From Austropuccinia psidii (lineage: Eukaryota > Basidiomycota > Pucciniomycetes > Pucciniales > Sphaerophragmiaceae), in the NCBI GenBank assembly GCA_023105745.1, contig JALGQZ010000005.1, positions 124,001 to 188,000 of the forward strand: a DNA stretch of 64,000 nt, written 5' to 3'. This document shows, in pieces, positions 25,456-38,155 of the stretch (position 1 is its first letter; each line of letters begins with the position of its first letter). The notes beneath the pieces are model-generated. The model was not told the DNA's origin, did no database searches, and saw only the letters and a program-made list of their open reading frames with translations. A program made the translations under genes and the position numbers.

Positions 25456-28425
25456 TGTATAAGGTGTGAATATGAAAATTATATTTAGAATAAATTAATT
25501 TTATTTTCCTAAATATTTGTCCAAGTTAAAATTATTTAAAGATAATAATTTGAAGAATTTTCAAGGAAAGGAACAAAAAAACAGCTTTATTTAAGCTTAT
25601 TAGTATAGAAAAATAATATTATAAGTATTTATTGTTTTACAAATGATGTATATTTATCTAGAAAATAATCTAAAAGAGAGATTCAATGCCAAAAAGGAAA
25701 TTTCAATGGGAATTAAGTTGTAAAGCACCAATATGGAATTTATATTATGGAATATTCTCCAAAGAGAATATTTTGGAGCAAAAAAAACAACAAGTGAGAA
25801 GTGTAATTTTGGGAACAGTGTGACGAGGTTAAAAATTATAAAACATGCTTTAATTCACTTTTTGGGTGGTTTAAGGTTATAAAGATCATTAATAGCTACA
25901 AAAAAGATATTAAAATTATTTTTCCCATATTTTCCAAAGATTCAATATGATTTGGAACTAGTAGTTTGAATTTCTTATCTATTTTTTTAACAATGCTTAA
26001 GCTAATTATAAAAGAAACAGTTTCTAACATGAAAAGAAAGGATAGTGTAGAGGAATAAATTCTTTTATAGCCTCAATTTTTTTTCTACAAAAGTACATAG
26101 CTGCTTTAACCAGGTCTTGGAAGGAAATTATAAATAGAAAAGCCAATTATGGAATCATTGAACCCTGGTTTGGACCAAATAAAGGGCATTTTTTAGCCAT
26201 TTCTAGCTGTATAAAACAGTCCTTAACTTATTATTAGCTTTTTGAAAGTCTTAAAGACACATAAGAATAATATTGAAAACTATTTGAAAGCAGTGAAAGA
26301 AGTTTTTTGTAAGGCTTTCTTCACCTTAAGGGTAGCTTTTCCAACTTGGAAACAATTAAAACTGCTCTGGTTGATATAAAGACCTCATAACCAATTAATT
26401 CACAGATCCTGTGATTCAATCTCAGGATTAAATAAATGTACTTTTGAGTAAATTTTGACATCTTTAACCTTTCAAAAACTAATTTGGAGGAGTTTGGAAC
26501 CCTTGGAGTAGGGTAGAAGGCATGCCCCCCTGGTGCATGCATAAGCAATGGTAAACCCCCTAGTGCATACACTTTCAGAGCTATGTCATTTTTAGGGGGG
26601 AATTTACATTTGATATGATGAGAATAGGAGTTTAGAGATTTCAAGAAATAGGCCTAAATTCTTTCCCAAACAATAATGGGTAGCTAAGGCCTTTTCTTTA
26701 AATGTTCTGATTTATTCTTAATTCAATTTAGATATCAGAAAATCAAAAAAAAACTTTTGGAAAAATCTGGAAAGAACTTAGAGCCATATATTTTAGAACA
26801 AAGACATATAATGGCTCATTGTGGGAGTTGTAAAGATATATCATAATTTCTTGGCTTTTTTTGAGCCCTTTATATTTATATGTATCAAAAAGAATCCGAT
26901 TGAATAGCCTTCAATAATTACACTTGAAATATGAAAGTACTAGGAGTTTAGTAGAGATTGGGATATAAACATGATACATCAGCTTCAATTCTGTCTCAGT
27001 AATTAAATACCCTTCAAATTAGAAAAGGTATCTAGCACACTTTACTATGAGCTACGGCCCTTATCAATAGATGCAACAGTGGCACTGAGACATGAAGTAT
27101 AAATTCTTGATGTTGTTCCCTCATTTAGCTGGGGTTGTGGGAAATTCTTGTATGATTCAATTAGTGAGTAAAAAAATTAACAGAAGTATTCAAAATACTC
27201 TTTATATAGTGAACCAGGTAATGATTCACCTCATTAAAAGAGTTGATAAAAATACACTGAATTCCAACAAAAAGTAAAAACCTTGAATTTTCCCATTCTG
27301 AGAGAGTTTGACTTCATAATAATATTACTCTTTTGTGTCCCATGATAAGCCATCAGGACTTGAAGCTAAATTTATAAATAGATTTAGTAATGAATCTCAA
27401 AGGGTAAATTATGAAGCATCCATGGATTTATCATTTGACATTGACTTATTAGATCAAAAAACCAGGGAAATCCCTTCTGTGTATTTTAAAAACAGAACTT
27501 AGGAAATGGAAGTACTTTTGTAAAGAAAAAGTTTCCTCTGTATTTACCATAGTTATTTGTTGCCAAAAGATATTTTTCATGTTTTTATATCTTACATACA
27601 CCAAATTTAGAACCAAAGTGCATGCATGTGCCTGCCAAAGCATGTCCAAAATCTATGTGCTAGGCATGCAATTTAGAAAAAAGGCATGCTGTCCATCCTA
27701 CCTTGGAAGGATGATGGCTTTCCCCCCTTAAAACTTGATCTTTCCAATTTATTTTTATTTAATTCCTTCTCATGTACTATAGTTAAATTTCTACATCTGT
27801 AATCAAATTTAAGATTAGAAGTAAAAATTCTTAATTATGAATTATTGATATAAAGATTTGAGTTCACCTATTCATTGATAATGCACATGTTTTATTTTAA
27901 TTGAGAATAATTAAATTAAACATATCCTTTAAGCTACTCACCACATCTGAGTTTTGAAAAGCTAAATTATTTTCATAACAAAATATGATTAAGCTTATCT
28001 TGAAGTCTGAGTATTCTCAAATTTTGATACCTAAAATAATCTAAGCCTCATTTAAGCTTAGCTATATTTGAGCTCAAAAATATTCATTCAAAGGTGACCC
28101 AACCTGACATTTCATGATTAATAAAATTGTTGACCAATTTATCCATGAGGAAAGAATTCTCTAGTAAAATATATCAACTTATTTTCAAAAAGGTTTTATT
28201 CCCAAATTTTTGGTTGAAATTCTATTTATACTTAAACCTTCCAGATATAATAAATAATATTTTCAAAATTTTCAAAAATCTTATAATTCATTTAGAGAGT
28301 CTCATTTTTGTCTTATTTTATAATGTATTTTGTTGCAATCTTCAAAAAAGTTATTTTATTTTGATTGAATAATCATAATTCTATTTCTGGTATTTTTGGT
28401 AATATGAAAATATCTCTAAGGCTCA
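25456..28425. repeat. LTR-like repeat, second copy, with a private ~1.2-kb insert
   Basis: It begins TGTATAAGGTGTGAATATG and ends in 'tatctctaaggctca', like the split copy at 3878-4880 and 12568-13388. About 26530-27715 has no counterpart in the other copy and looks inserted; its borders both lie in GGCATGC-containing sequence ('aaggcatgcccccc' at about 26518, 'ggcatgctgtcc' at about 27683). Flanking bases GATTT and TATTT could be a decayed 5-bp duplication. The open frames at 26321-26644 (minus) and 28127-28372 (plus) show no family and are not called as genes. Confidence 0.4.
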
Positions 28426-29179
28426 TATTTTTGGATTAAGTATCATTATATGGTTCAAATAAAAAGAAAAGAAAAGAGATTTCAAAGGAAAAATGATTTA
28501 ATTGAGAAACTGATTATATATAAAGGAGAGAGTTATACCAAAGAGATAAGCTTTCAGATTCAACCGGATTTTAAGTATTGACAAAACTGACCTTACAATT
28601 TCTATATGACAATAAAATAATTAAGACTTATTATTGGGATGAGCTATCAATTTAATAAATGATTATTAATAATTTGAGAACTTTTGTAAACCCACATGAG
28701 TATTTTGGTAAAAGCATGTAAGGGGTTGCCTAGACCCTGTTTCAATTAAAATTAAACAAAAAACTTTATTGGGAAATAACCTCCCAAAAATACCCAAAAA
28801 AACCTGCCACAAAATTGTTTCACATCCTCCCCAAAAAAACCAGGACTAAAAACCCAAATAATCCATTTTATCCCCCTCAAATTTCTTTTTTCAAAGACAG
28901 CCTTCAAAATCCCATTCTCCACAGCTTTCCCAGCTTTTTTATTCTGAAAAGACTGAATTTTTTTCCAAAAGACCTACTTCCAAGCCTCTACAATTACTTT
29001 TTCTTGCCTTCCCTCTTCTATTAATATAAAGTTCAAACCACCTTTTTTGACTTTTCAAACCTCTTATTCCTTCTTTTTCATATTTTTAAAGGTTCTTTCC
29101 TCATTCCAAATCCAAAAATTTCCCTTTTTTTAAAGTTTATAAAAACTTTTCCCTAAATAATGATTCAACCCCCACTTAA
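28426..29179. other. Gene-free region before MULE copy 2
   Basis: AT-rich sequence with long C-runs in an A/T background (28750-29000). It may be the 5' terminal region of the MULE copy that follows, but I cannot fix that element's end. No gene is visible. Confidence 0.4.
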
Positions 29180-29215
29180 GGTGAATTTAAGACCATTGAG
29201 CTTCTTTTTCAGTAT

Positions 29216-29653
29216 GTGCATAATGTTTCCAGGGAACAGGTTTATGCTGTTTCCACCTTGAGGTCCAATATCACCCACAAGAAAATTGAAATAGGTTGTG
29301 ACAGGTCTGGGACCCCAAATTCCCAAAAAAACTTCTCCAAAACAATAACTTCAAGAAAGATTGACTTCCTATTTAGACTTCATGAGAGAAAATATTCCAA
29401 GAATACCACTTGGACTCTTAAAGTAAAAAATTATGAACACAGTTATGATACCACTGAAAATATCATGGCACATCCTGCTTTCAGGAAATTCAATGAGAAA
29501 AAAAAATCCCAAGTTTCTTACATTTCTGAATCAGGGATTTTTTCAAGGCAAATTAAGGCCCAATTATGCAGCCAGCCGGATCCTAAAAGGCTTGTAATAC
29601 TTCAAGAGATTTATTACCAAGTTAAGAAAATAAATAAAGACAAACTTCAATGA
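29216..29653 (+). pseudogene. FAR1-type DNA-binding domain of MULE transposase
   Basis: An open frame of 145 codons carries the FAR1/WRKY-GCM1-like zinc-binding pattern: VSTLRSNITHKKIEIGCDRS, then TSRKIDFLFRLHERKY, then TWTLKVKNYEHSYDTTENIM. The Cys in GCDRSG and the distal Glu-His-x-Tyr (normally H-x-H) belong to that fold; one expected cysteine is replaced by Phe in KIDFLF. In intact relatives this domain binds the element ends and leads directly into the DDE core; here it ends in TGA at 29651 and the core follows in other frames. Confidence 0.6.
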
Positions 29654-29799
29654 AGAAGGCCCATTGATTCTCTTATTGAAAAATCATAGAGAAACATTTT
29701 GTATGGCCCTCTGCAAGGGATACTGAGGAAAACATTACCTCATTGCTTTCACTCAACCCCTTTTTCTAAAGCCCCTTAATGGATTTCTTCATGTGCTTC

Positions 29800-30660
29800 T
29801 TATGGAATATTGTACTCATAGAACCAATAAGTTAAAACTTCCTGTTTTAATATTGTTGGATTCAGCTCAAAATAAAAGCTTTTTTGGGCTTTTTTTGATT
29901 AAGGATCAAAATAAAACCTAATGTACTTGGGAATTTAATAAATACATAGAAAAAGTCCTTGAAAACACCAATATTGTCACCCCACCAGTTATTGCTATTG
30001 ACAGGGACTTGGTGTTGAAATATTCTCTTCAGAAGCTCTTCCCAGACTCAAAAGTCATGTTATGAATTTGGAACATCAAAAAAGATATATCTTCCCATTT
30101 AATGCAGAAAATTTTTCATGGGATTGATTTTGAAAACCTTATGGGCCTTTGGAATCAAGTAAACCATTCTTAATCTTTTGTTTCATTTAAATTATTGTGC
30201 TTATTAATGACTTTGGGATTCACTTCTTGGGTTATGTATTCATCAACTGAAAATTCCTTCAAAGATAACTGGACAAAGATTTAAAATAAAGTCAAAAATC
30301 CTAAATTTTTGCAATATTTGGAAATAACCTGGCTACCTCTAAAGGAGTATTATATGCAAGCCTGGACCAGCTAACATTGTCACCTGGGTGTGGGCTCCAC
30401 CTCAAGAGTTGAAGGTTCCCATTCCATGGTTAAAATTTGGCTCCAAAAAGGCTATTAAGGCCCTTTGGATGGATTTAAAGAAAAAATAAAGTGAAATCAT
30501 CAACAGAATATCCAAAGAAATAATTTTCCATGTCAAGAATTTTCCTCCACACATCTGTTCCCTCAATGACAAGGTGTCTTGTTATGCCCTTCAGAAGTCC
30601 TTTGAAAATTTCAAAAAAAATCCCCCAAATGAAAAATGCACCAAAAAACTCAAATAAGGA
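29800..30660 (+). pseudogene. MULE transposase core, decayed
   Basis: Broken translation gives INIVGFSSKNKSFFGLF, then VIAIDRDLVLKYSLQKLFPD (catalytic Asp region, about 29990-30050), an intron near 30160-30230, and VMYSSTENSFKDNW plus WLPLKEYYMQAWTS and STSRVEGSHSMVKIWLQ. These are collinear with 651-1130 in copy 1. Multiple TAA, TGA and frame changes rule out function. Confidence 0.6.
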
Positions 30661-30705
30661 AATTATCAAGGCATAAATTTCAAGAAAAAGACACAACAGG
30701 CTTTT

Positions 30706-32125
30706 TGTCAGGAAAAGTCTATTATAAAGTAAGTGGATAGTATTTAAGGCTTCAAATATAACTGTGACACAAATAATGAATGATAATAAGATTAAATTAT
30801 GAGGGTTTTGGGGCTTTAATAATGTGAATTAGTGGTGGTGAGTGCTACTGAAAGCCCTTTGTGCAGTGGTTATCAATTGAATAATTATGATAAACACTAC
30901 AATAACCAGAAGACTTTAAGCATAACCTGTTTATTTTCCCAGAGTATAACTTTTGGTAAAGCGTTTTACTACATTGTAGTTCAAGAGCAGGATGGGGTTT
31001 TCTCTTTTGGGAAGAGACAGGTCCCTTTTTATCCTCAAAATGAGCAGAAAGGACCTCTGGTCCTAACCACATATAAAGAGTGAAATATTTTTCACTTTCA
31101 AAGCAAGTATTTTGGCTTATACAGCCCTATACAGCCCTCTTTGGGCCTAGATGTGACTTTGAGACCACATCTGGGATTTTTCCCCCAATACAGGGTAAAA
31201 AATTTCATTTTGGGAACTCACAGCTTCCCTCTGATGTGTCTGATGTGTAGGATTCTGTACAGTACTTGTATGGGGTCCCAATACAGGCCAAATAGTGAGT
31301 TATTGCAGTATAAAAAAGATCCTTCATATAATTCACACCTCAAATCCAAAAATATGGGAAAATATCCCACAGTATGGGATTTTTGACAGTACTGTGGGAT
31401 TTTGACCTTAAATCTGCCATGAATCTGTCAGTTTCCAAGATACAGAGCTCAAAAGTGGCTCATTTTGTAGAATAATATAGGGTATACACAATGGTGCATC
31501 ATTGTTTTATTGGTAAATTCAAATATGGAAAAGGTATACCAATTTAAATTAAATTGTTCAGATTTGAATTTTTCCCAAATCCTGTATTCAGCTCATTTTC
31601 TTAATAAATTTTGATATGGTTGAGATAAAGAAATGTGGATAACACCATAAAAAATCTCTGAGTGTGCTTTTTAAAAAGAGACCCCATTTGAAGTATCTCA
31701 CACTAAAGCTGTAGAATTTATATGAGAGGGGAATATTTTTTCATCCTTATTTGGTCTTTGCTTGACCATAACTTCTGTAATTTTGATTGTGGTTCAATTT
31801 AGCTTGTATCATTGCATAGCCTTTATTAAGAGATTAATTTTCAATACTAATTTATTTAGGCTGTCCTCTTTTGTTGTATTTTATCAATGAGGTGAAAATT
31901 AAGGTTTATGCTCAGCTCTTGCTTTGAGCTGGAGTAACTTGATTATTAGTTGTCCTATGATTATGGAATATAAAGATTTGGAAAGAGGTGGCTTGTCTCT
32001 TTCTTTTGGATTCAATTATGAGACATTTTGGCTAAGGCCACTTCTTAGTGGATTTTTGCTCTACCATTGGCTTGATGGTATTTTTCTGTAATGCTTGTGA
32101 TCTATCTTTGAGTCACAGGCTGACA
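30706..32125. mobile_element. Element X copy 2, inserted in the MULE
   Basis: The unit starts TGTCAGGAAAAGTC and ends GTCACAGGCTGACA. It separates MULE sequence that is contiguous in copy 1: 'acaacagg' before it and 'ttccaag' after it correspond to 'caacaggagttttccaag' at 1130-1148. It matches the X body at 4881-5076, 6652-7083 and 11770-12567. The insertion-free form is about 1.42 kb. No transposase is encoded, which suggests a non-autonomous DNA element. The exact target duplication is blurred by mutation. Confidence 0.6.
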
Positions 32126-32984
32126 CATTTTCCAAGGAGCAAAGGATTCAGTTATCAGACCTTCATCCTCAATGGCATTTTACTTTACATGTGAGTATTT
32201 CTTCATCTTCAATTTCTTAGTTTTTTTTCACATTAACTGATTTCAGTTGTCATATTTCTCTCAGACTGGCTATCAAGGGGCTAATCAAATTGTTGAGAAC
32301 AAAAGAAAGCTTGATACCAAAAGAATTTTGGAAGATATTAGGAAAGGACTTTTTTAAATACCAATGGCAAAAATCACCCCTGTTGATCAAATCCCCAAGA
32401 TTGAAGAGGATCAAACTATGAAGATGTGCAAGACCTCAATAAGCCAAAAATAAAAGAGATACATCAATATTTTAAATACCTTACAGTATATAGAGAGAAG
32501 AAAAACCCCCCCTTCAAAAGTGAATACCACAAAAACTTCATGATAACAATTGATTTACCCCCTCAAATTATGGAGGTGGATTCATATCATGATTCTGAAT
32601 ATTTTGAGGCCTCACTAACCAAATCAATCAATTAATCAGATTTAATAAACTCAGAAACGGAATTTAATGAATATTTAAAATCAGGAATCACCCTCAGAAG
32701 GTCCAGAAGATTAGCCAAGAGTAGCAGAACCTCACAAAGAGAATCCCACAATCCCTAAAAACGTTTAAGATTCATTATGCAATTGAATTAACCTGCGTGA
32801 ATTGACAAATAAATTATAATGAAAGTTATTCATGCTTCAAGCTATTTGTGAGTTTTTGATTCAATTTAAAGTGGAATTATTTTTATGTGAATATTTATTA
32901 ATTTTTTGACCCATTTGTATTAGGGACCTGGCTGATAATACTTGTAAAAATGTATTTTGAGATACTAAATAAAGCCCATCAATG

Positions 32985-33415
32985 TCCAGGGTGACAGAAA
33001 CTGTGGCTATATAACAGTATCCCATGAAATCTATAAGACTCAAGATCAATAAGTTTATTTCAGACATGACTTGGCAGAAGAAATTCAGAAAAATCAAGAG
33101 ATTTTTGAAGCAATTAACACTTTGGTAACCCCAGTATCCTCTTATTTGGACAGAATTTAGTGGTATTAGGATGTTGGCCAGGATCCAAAGAGAAAGTGGA
33201 TGTCCATTCCTGATATGGGAGATCCAATTGAAAATAAGTATCAAAGATCAGTTTTCTTTTATTCCAAGGTCCAATATTTCTCTTTGTTCCCTCATTTCTG
33301 TTCTTCAAATGACAATTAACCCATGTTAATCTGTTTTTTGAATAGATTTTCTCATTTGTTTCCATTGGAAATAATTGTTTCTAAATTTTACCCTGTCCCC
33401 CCAATTACTGTAAGC
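32985..33415 (+). pseudogene. OTU-like domain of MULE copy 2 (pseudogene)
   Basis: INVQGDRNCGYITVSHEIYK matches INFQGDGNCGYRKVSHYIYK of copy 1, keeping the catalytic Asp and Cys. Later blocks (SYLDRI, KWMSIPDMGDPIENKYQ) match copy 1, with stops at several places. Together the two copies show that the OTU domain is a regular part of this MULE family and not a chance neighbour. Confidence 0.55.
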
Positions 33416-34300
33416 TAATAATTTGATTCCAAACCACATTCCCTGAGGTGGGAAGATAGATTTAAGAAGCACAGAATGCTATATTTATGCAATATCCCCC
33501 CTTTCAGAAAAAAACCACTATTTTAGAGGTTGATTCAGACTGAATTTTGCTTTTTAGCTAAATTTTAGGAAAAATATCCCCCTCCTTGGTCATATTTATT
33601 TCTTAAATCCCACCTAAGTCACTTTTACTTATCAAAAATATGGTACTTTTGTATTTACAAATAGAAACTTTACAAAAATGAAAAAAAATATTGCAAAAAA
33701 ACATAGATTTTTTGGCCTTCACTTGTCCCACCCAAAAAATTCCCAAAGTTATGTGCTTCTATTTTTTCATTCTCAATATTCTCCTTTTAATGTTGAAAAA
33801 AAATCATTATAGACATTCATAAATGGAAATATTTTTAACAAATTTTTTAATAAAATTGGCCCTTTTTCCAAAATGGGCAAAATAAACAAAAACACATTTT
33901 TTTGAGCCTTTACTTGTTCCACCAAAAATATTTCCCAAAATTATGTACTTCTGGCTTTCAATTCTCAAGATTCTCCCTTTTATTTATAAAAAAAAAATGG
34001 AAATTCATGAGTGGGAAGATTTTTGATAAATTTTCAAAAAAATTAGCTATTTTGCCAAATTGGCCTATTTGGAGAAATTTGGCAAAAAAATTGATAACAT
34101 TTTGCAATCTTGACATCCCATTTTGGAAGAAATATGAAAAGAGAACATTAAAAAATTTCTCAAAACTAAAACCAATGTTTTTTTTTCAAAAATTAGGTCA
34201 ATTATGTGCACTTACTAAACGCTTATGTAATTTTAACAGCACCCTGAATTTATTATACTTGACCAATATGGTTCTCTCTTATAAAATATTAACAAGTTGA

Positions 34301-35194
34301 AAAATTAAGCTTAGAGGTTATTTATGATTTTTATTTATAAGACCTCAAAATAATGTATTAAAGCTATATTATTTGTATCTGTGATTTGATTTATGTGCTC
34401 ACTTCTCCACAGGGATTTAATCCTAAAAAGAGGAAGCTTATTCTCTTTCAAGAAATTTCATTTTGTACTGTAATATATTGTTGTTTTTGGGAATTTTAAA
34501 TATAGAAAAGAGTAAAATCTATTATGTTGAAATATATGTAATTTGAAAAAAAAACTATTGATACTCATATGATTAGGAGAGGAATTTTTGGCTAGTATCT
34601 TAGAATGGTTTTTTGCAAAACCACAGAATATCTTCAATGATAAAAGAAATATATCCTTTGAATTAGAAAGAAAAATCTTTCATCATATATAGAATTTTAA
34701 ATACACTAACAGTTTGTGAAAAATTAGCTTTTCAATTGGAAAGTATAATAATAATTGGTATTGAATTATCCAGTAAAATTCTTAGTTTTTATTCAGTATT
34801 AGCTGATCTGATCCTCTATCAAGATTTTTTAGAATTTGATGAGGAAGCAAAAACAGGGAGGTTAAAGTATTCATAATATGCAATATAAAATGATAGAATT
34901 GGGATAAATTAAATTTCTTGAAGTTTGTGGTTGGGAAAAAATGCTTTTTGTTGAGCTTTATCTTTGATATTTGAAGTCCAAGTATTGAGAAATCAGGTGT
35001 TCAAGTATTCCAATCATTAATATTCTTGAAATTTTTGCTTTTTTTAACCATTAAAGCTAATAATTTTGAAATTTCACTTTCTTTTAAGTACCAAATAGCA
35101 AGTTTCACCTAGAAGTATTTTTTATTTATTTCCTATAAATTCAAATATTTCTCTCTTAAAATCAATTTGGTAAAATATTATTATGTAGGTTAAA
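34301..35194. other. Gene-free AT-rich stretch
   Basis: About 0.9 kb of A/T-rich DNA without recognisable frames. Its last five bases, TTAAA (35190-35194), are the left target duplication of the solo LTR that follows. Confidence 0.5.
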
Positions 35195-37099
35195 TGTAAG
35201 ATGTGACTATGAAACTGATGATAATATTACTATTAATCAACAATACTATGTCTATTCTTATGAAATATAATAATAAAAATTATTATAACCACAATTAAAT
35301 AATTATAAAATTATTTCTTTCATGTGTTATACACTACTAGTGATTATAACAGTGAGCAGTAATTGTCTACAAGAATCAATTACAAGAAGAATTTAATAAT
35401 AAAAACTTCTTTTATTAAAATAATAAAATTATTTTTATATATAATTATCTTTTACAAGAATAATTATAAAGATAATTCTTGAAGAGGACTATTACTAGAG
35501 AAAAACTTTAAGAATTAAAGATAAATGACTCACTAATACTCCAAAGAACTGATTGATAGATAAAAGTAGAGAAATTTGACGTGGAATTGTGGATTTATAA
35601 CAGTATTACAACAATATATAGTTGGATTCTATAATTTCACGTCTTTCTGATTGATTCTGAAAGATTTAATACACTTAAGAATAGCTGTAACTAATACTTA
35701 CTTGTTGGTAATAATGATTTAATAAATTGATAAGATGATTATGTGGAAAAAACAGCAAGAGAAGGCCTCTTTTAAGTCAACAAAAGCTCACAGAGGCGTG
35801 CCATGGAGCAAACTAAAAAACCAGTGAGTGAGAAAACAATAAACCTTTTTGGATTATTGATTGCATCATCAGTTGTCACGTAAGATTATCATAATTACTT
35901 AATTGATGCTTTTACGTGACTACCAACCCCAATATGGTTAAGAATAAAAGGAGTAACACTTGTAAATCTTCTTTTATTCTAAAATAATCATTGATTTCTC
36001 AAAGTTATCAATGTTATTGCCAATTTCATCACAGGTTGTAATTACTGTGAATTTTTGAAGATTCAGTGTTTCACGTAGAATAACCAAAAATGGACTGTAA
36101 GTAAAACTTTTAATTTTACTAGTAAAACTGTAATTTTTTTTAGTTGTACTATAGATAATACAGTTCTCCTTTAGTCCTGAAAGTTTCAGAAGGATTCATT
36201 AAGAATTGTATTTTTAATGAATTTTTGAAGTTTTTACCTCATTTCTACATAGAATTGCAAATAGCCGTGTTTTGCTGGTTGCTATGAGGTAAATCAATGC
36301 ATATGGGTCCCAAAAGGGTTTTAATTACTCTTTTGAGGTTTATCCATGGAAAGTCATTAGTAATTGACATGGTTACAGGAGTGTAAGTAGCTCATTACCT
36401 CCTTGGCACGTCAAAATAGCAGGTTATTTGCTATTTTCTGGTGTTTTACAGTAGTTGTAACTTGGTAACCAAGTTCCCAAAGAGTTTTGGTTTACCAATT
36501 GGGCCAAGATGAGCCATGGATCCATGCTCTGGAGCTATCCACGCCTCTGAGGCCTCAGAAGTTGGGTACCCTGGCTCTCTTTGACGTCTTTTGTCCCCCT
36601 TGCCTATTTTTTACGTCAAAATAGTAATTTAAGCTTAAAGTGAGATATCCACTATGGGTGTACCAAAAGTCCATGTAAGAATACCATGATATTAAGTGCT
36701 CAAAACATGCATAACACTATTCTTAGTGTATATGTAACATGGGATTTCTCACTTTCCCATTATTTTGGCTAAAAATCAAGAAAAACAAAAATTTTCACGG
36801 ATCTTTTATGTGGTATTAATGATGTGGTATTGAAGTATTTTCCATTTTACCACCTTAAATACTTAAATTGAGCTTATTCACTCTATGGAGCTACCCTAGG
36901 TGAATTTTTGTGTAGAATCCAAATCTGGTCTTAAATCCATGGATTTACTTACTCAATAAAAAGTTATTCATCTTTTCTGAAATTGAAAATGATGAATTTT
37001 GGATATATGCATGACTTATGAGTTGTGCATAATTCAAAATTTCTTTTTAAGATAATTGTGGCCTATTTGGGTATGTAAAAATATACCTCAAGGCTCACA
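35195..37099. repeat. Solo LTR, 1905 bp, with TTAAA target duplication
   Basis: It begins TGTAAGATGTGACTATGAAAC and ends AAGGCTCACA, giving TGT...ACA ends. TTAAA precedes it at 35190-35194 and follows it at 37100-37104, a perfect 5-bp duplication. Its first bases closely resemble those of the gypsy 3' LTR at 58840 (TGTAAGGTTTGACTATGAAAC). Both are about 1.9 kb, so this is likely a solo LTR of a related Ty3/gypsy family, oriented the same way. Its last 550 bases recur at 1-502 and, inverted, at 58336-58839. Confidence 0.8.
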
Positions 37100-37204
37100 T
37101 TAAATAAATGTCCATTCTATTCTCAAAATTGAAATTTTATTGAGAAAAAAAGATCTTTGAGTTGATATTCATGGTTTGGAATTTTTTATATTGTTTCATA
37201 ATAT

Positions 37205-37249
37205 CACCAGGGCGAATCTCGCGTCAATTGTTGGCGATTGACTTCACGT
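37205..37249 (+). repeat. Left terminal inverted repeat of the giant transposon
   Basis: The 45 bases begin CACCAGGGCGAATCTCG and end GGCGATTGACTTCACGT. They differ from the right copy by four transitions; two of these replace CpG in the right copy by TpG here (about 37227 and 37230). TAT precedes it. Confidence 0.9.
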
Positions 37250-37580
37250 AGCACCGCTGTCAGTATAAAATCTTGCTTCAGTCGCGTTAGTGTCACTTTA
37301 TAGTCACTGGATTTAGTGGGTCATGTCACGTCAGCGTCAAGACAACGTCAATCGTCACATGTGTCACATGCGAATGTCACTCAAAACCCAAACCCATTTC
37401 AACACTATTCACAATGTTCGGGTAAATTCACCTCATTGGCTTCCGCATCCCCACCTAATCCACCCCGATGCTTTGCATGCTTACAAGCCCGCACCGCCCT
37501 CCAGATGAGACTCCAACACTGCCCCCCCATCTCCGTCCTCACCACTCCTTACGCTTTCACACCCCCGCCCATACCATCTT
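37250..37580 (+). other. Left subterminal region
   Basis: Contains several short CGTCA-type motifs (CACGTCAGCGTCAAG at about 37326, AACGTCAATCGTCAC at about 37344). They mirror the GCTTGACGT motifs next to the right end. In CACTA elements such subterminal repeats bind element-encoded proteins; that role here is inferred. A frame running 37316-37987 is a by-product of the repeats. Confidence 0.5.
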
Positions 37581-37584
37581 TATG

Positions 37585-38125
37585 CTCACGTGGTGCACTC
37601 CCAACATGCTCCCAACATCACTTATCCTTACGCTCGCTCAAGTGCCCTCCCAATATGCTCCCGACACTGCTTACGATCATTACGCTCGCGGAGTGCACTC
37701 CCAACATGCTCCCGACATCACTTATCCTTACGCTCGCTCAAGTGACCTCCCAACATGCTCCCGACACTGCTTATCCTTACGCTTGTGTAGTGCACTCCCG
37801 AAATGCTCCTGACATCACTTATCCTTACGCTCGCTCAAGTGCCCTCCCGATATGCTCCCGACACTGCTTACGATCATTACGCTTGCGGAGTGCACTCCCG
37901 ACATGCTCCCGACATCACTTATCCTTACGCTCGCTGAAGTGCCCTCCCGATATGCTCCCGACACTGCTTATCCTTACGCTTGTGTAGTGCCCTCCCGACA
38001 CCACTTATTCTTATGCTTGTGTGCTGCCCTCCCGACATGCTCCCAAAACCACCTATCCTTACGCTTGCGGAGTGCCTCTCAACATGCTCCCGACACGACT
38101 TATCCTTACGCTTCCGTACTACATC
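37585..38125 (+). repeat. Tandem array of ~50-bp units, left end of giant transposon
   Basis: About eleven degenerate units carry the core CTTATCCTTACGCT, then an AGTG(C/A)CCTCCC segment and a (G/A)ACATGCTCCCGACA segment. The unit is about 49-50 bp. The core ATCCTTACGC and the CTCCCGACA word recur in the second array at 43000-43650, so the two are related. All three forward frames stay open over long distances, producing repetitive pseudo-proteins that I do not call as genes. Confidence 0.85.
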
Positions 38126-38129
38126 CATA

Positions 38130-38155
38130 GTGTACGGTGGCTTGTTGGCGTACAC
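38130..38155. repeat. Gene-spacing palindrome P1 (imperfect)
   Basis: GTGTACG and CGTACAC arms flank a GTGGC...GG centre. It is the most degenerate of five related palindromes in the transposon and lies between the left array and gene A. Confidence 0.45.

Larger units (their letters stand above)
29180..34300 (+). mobile_element. Degenerate MULE-type transposon with OTU domain, copy 2 (contains element X)
   Basis: A fuller but equally dead relative of 503-3225. In order it has a FAR1-like DNA-binding domain (29216-29653), the transposase core (about 29800-30660), element X inserted at 30706-32125, a linker (32160-32850), an OTU-like domain (32985-33415) and an AT-rich tail. In the tail about 180 bp is duplicated in tandem (33713-33895 and 33902-34085, both holding 'cttgt(c/t)cca' followed by 'aattatgt(g/a)cttct'-like sequence). 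End points are approximate because terminal inverted repeats could not be pinned down. Confidence 0.65.

Noticed and set aside
26321..26644. Minus-strand 107-codon frame
   Set aside because: It spans the junction between an LTR-like repeat and a private insert and has no recognisable domain.
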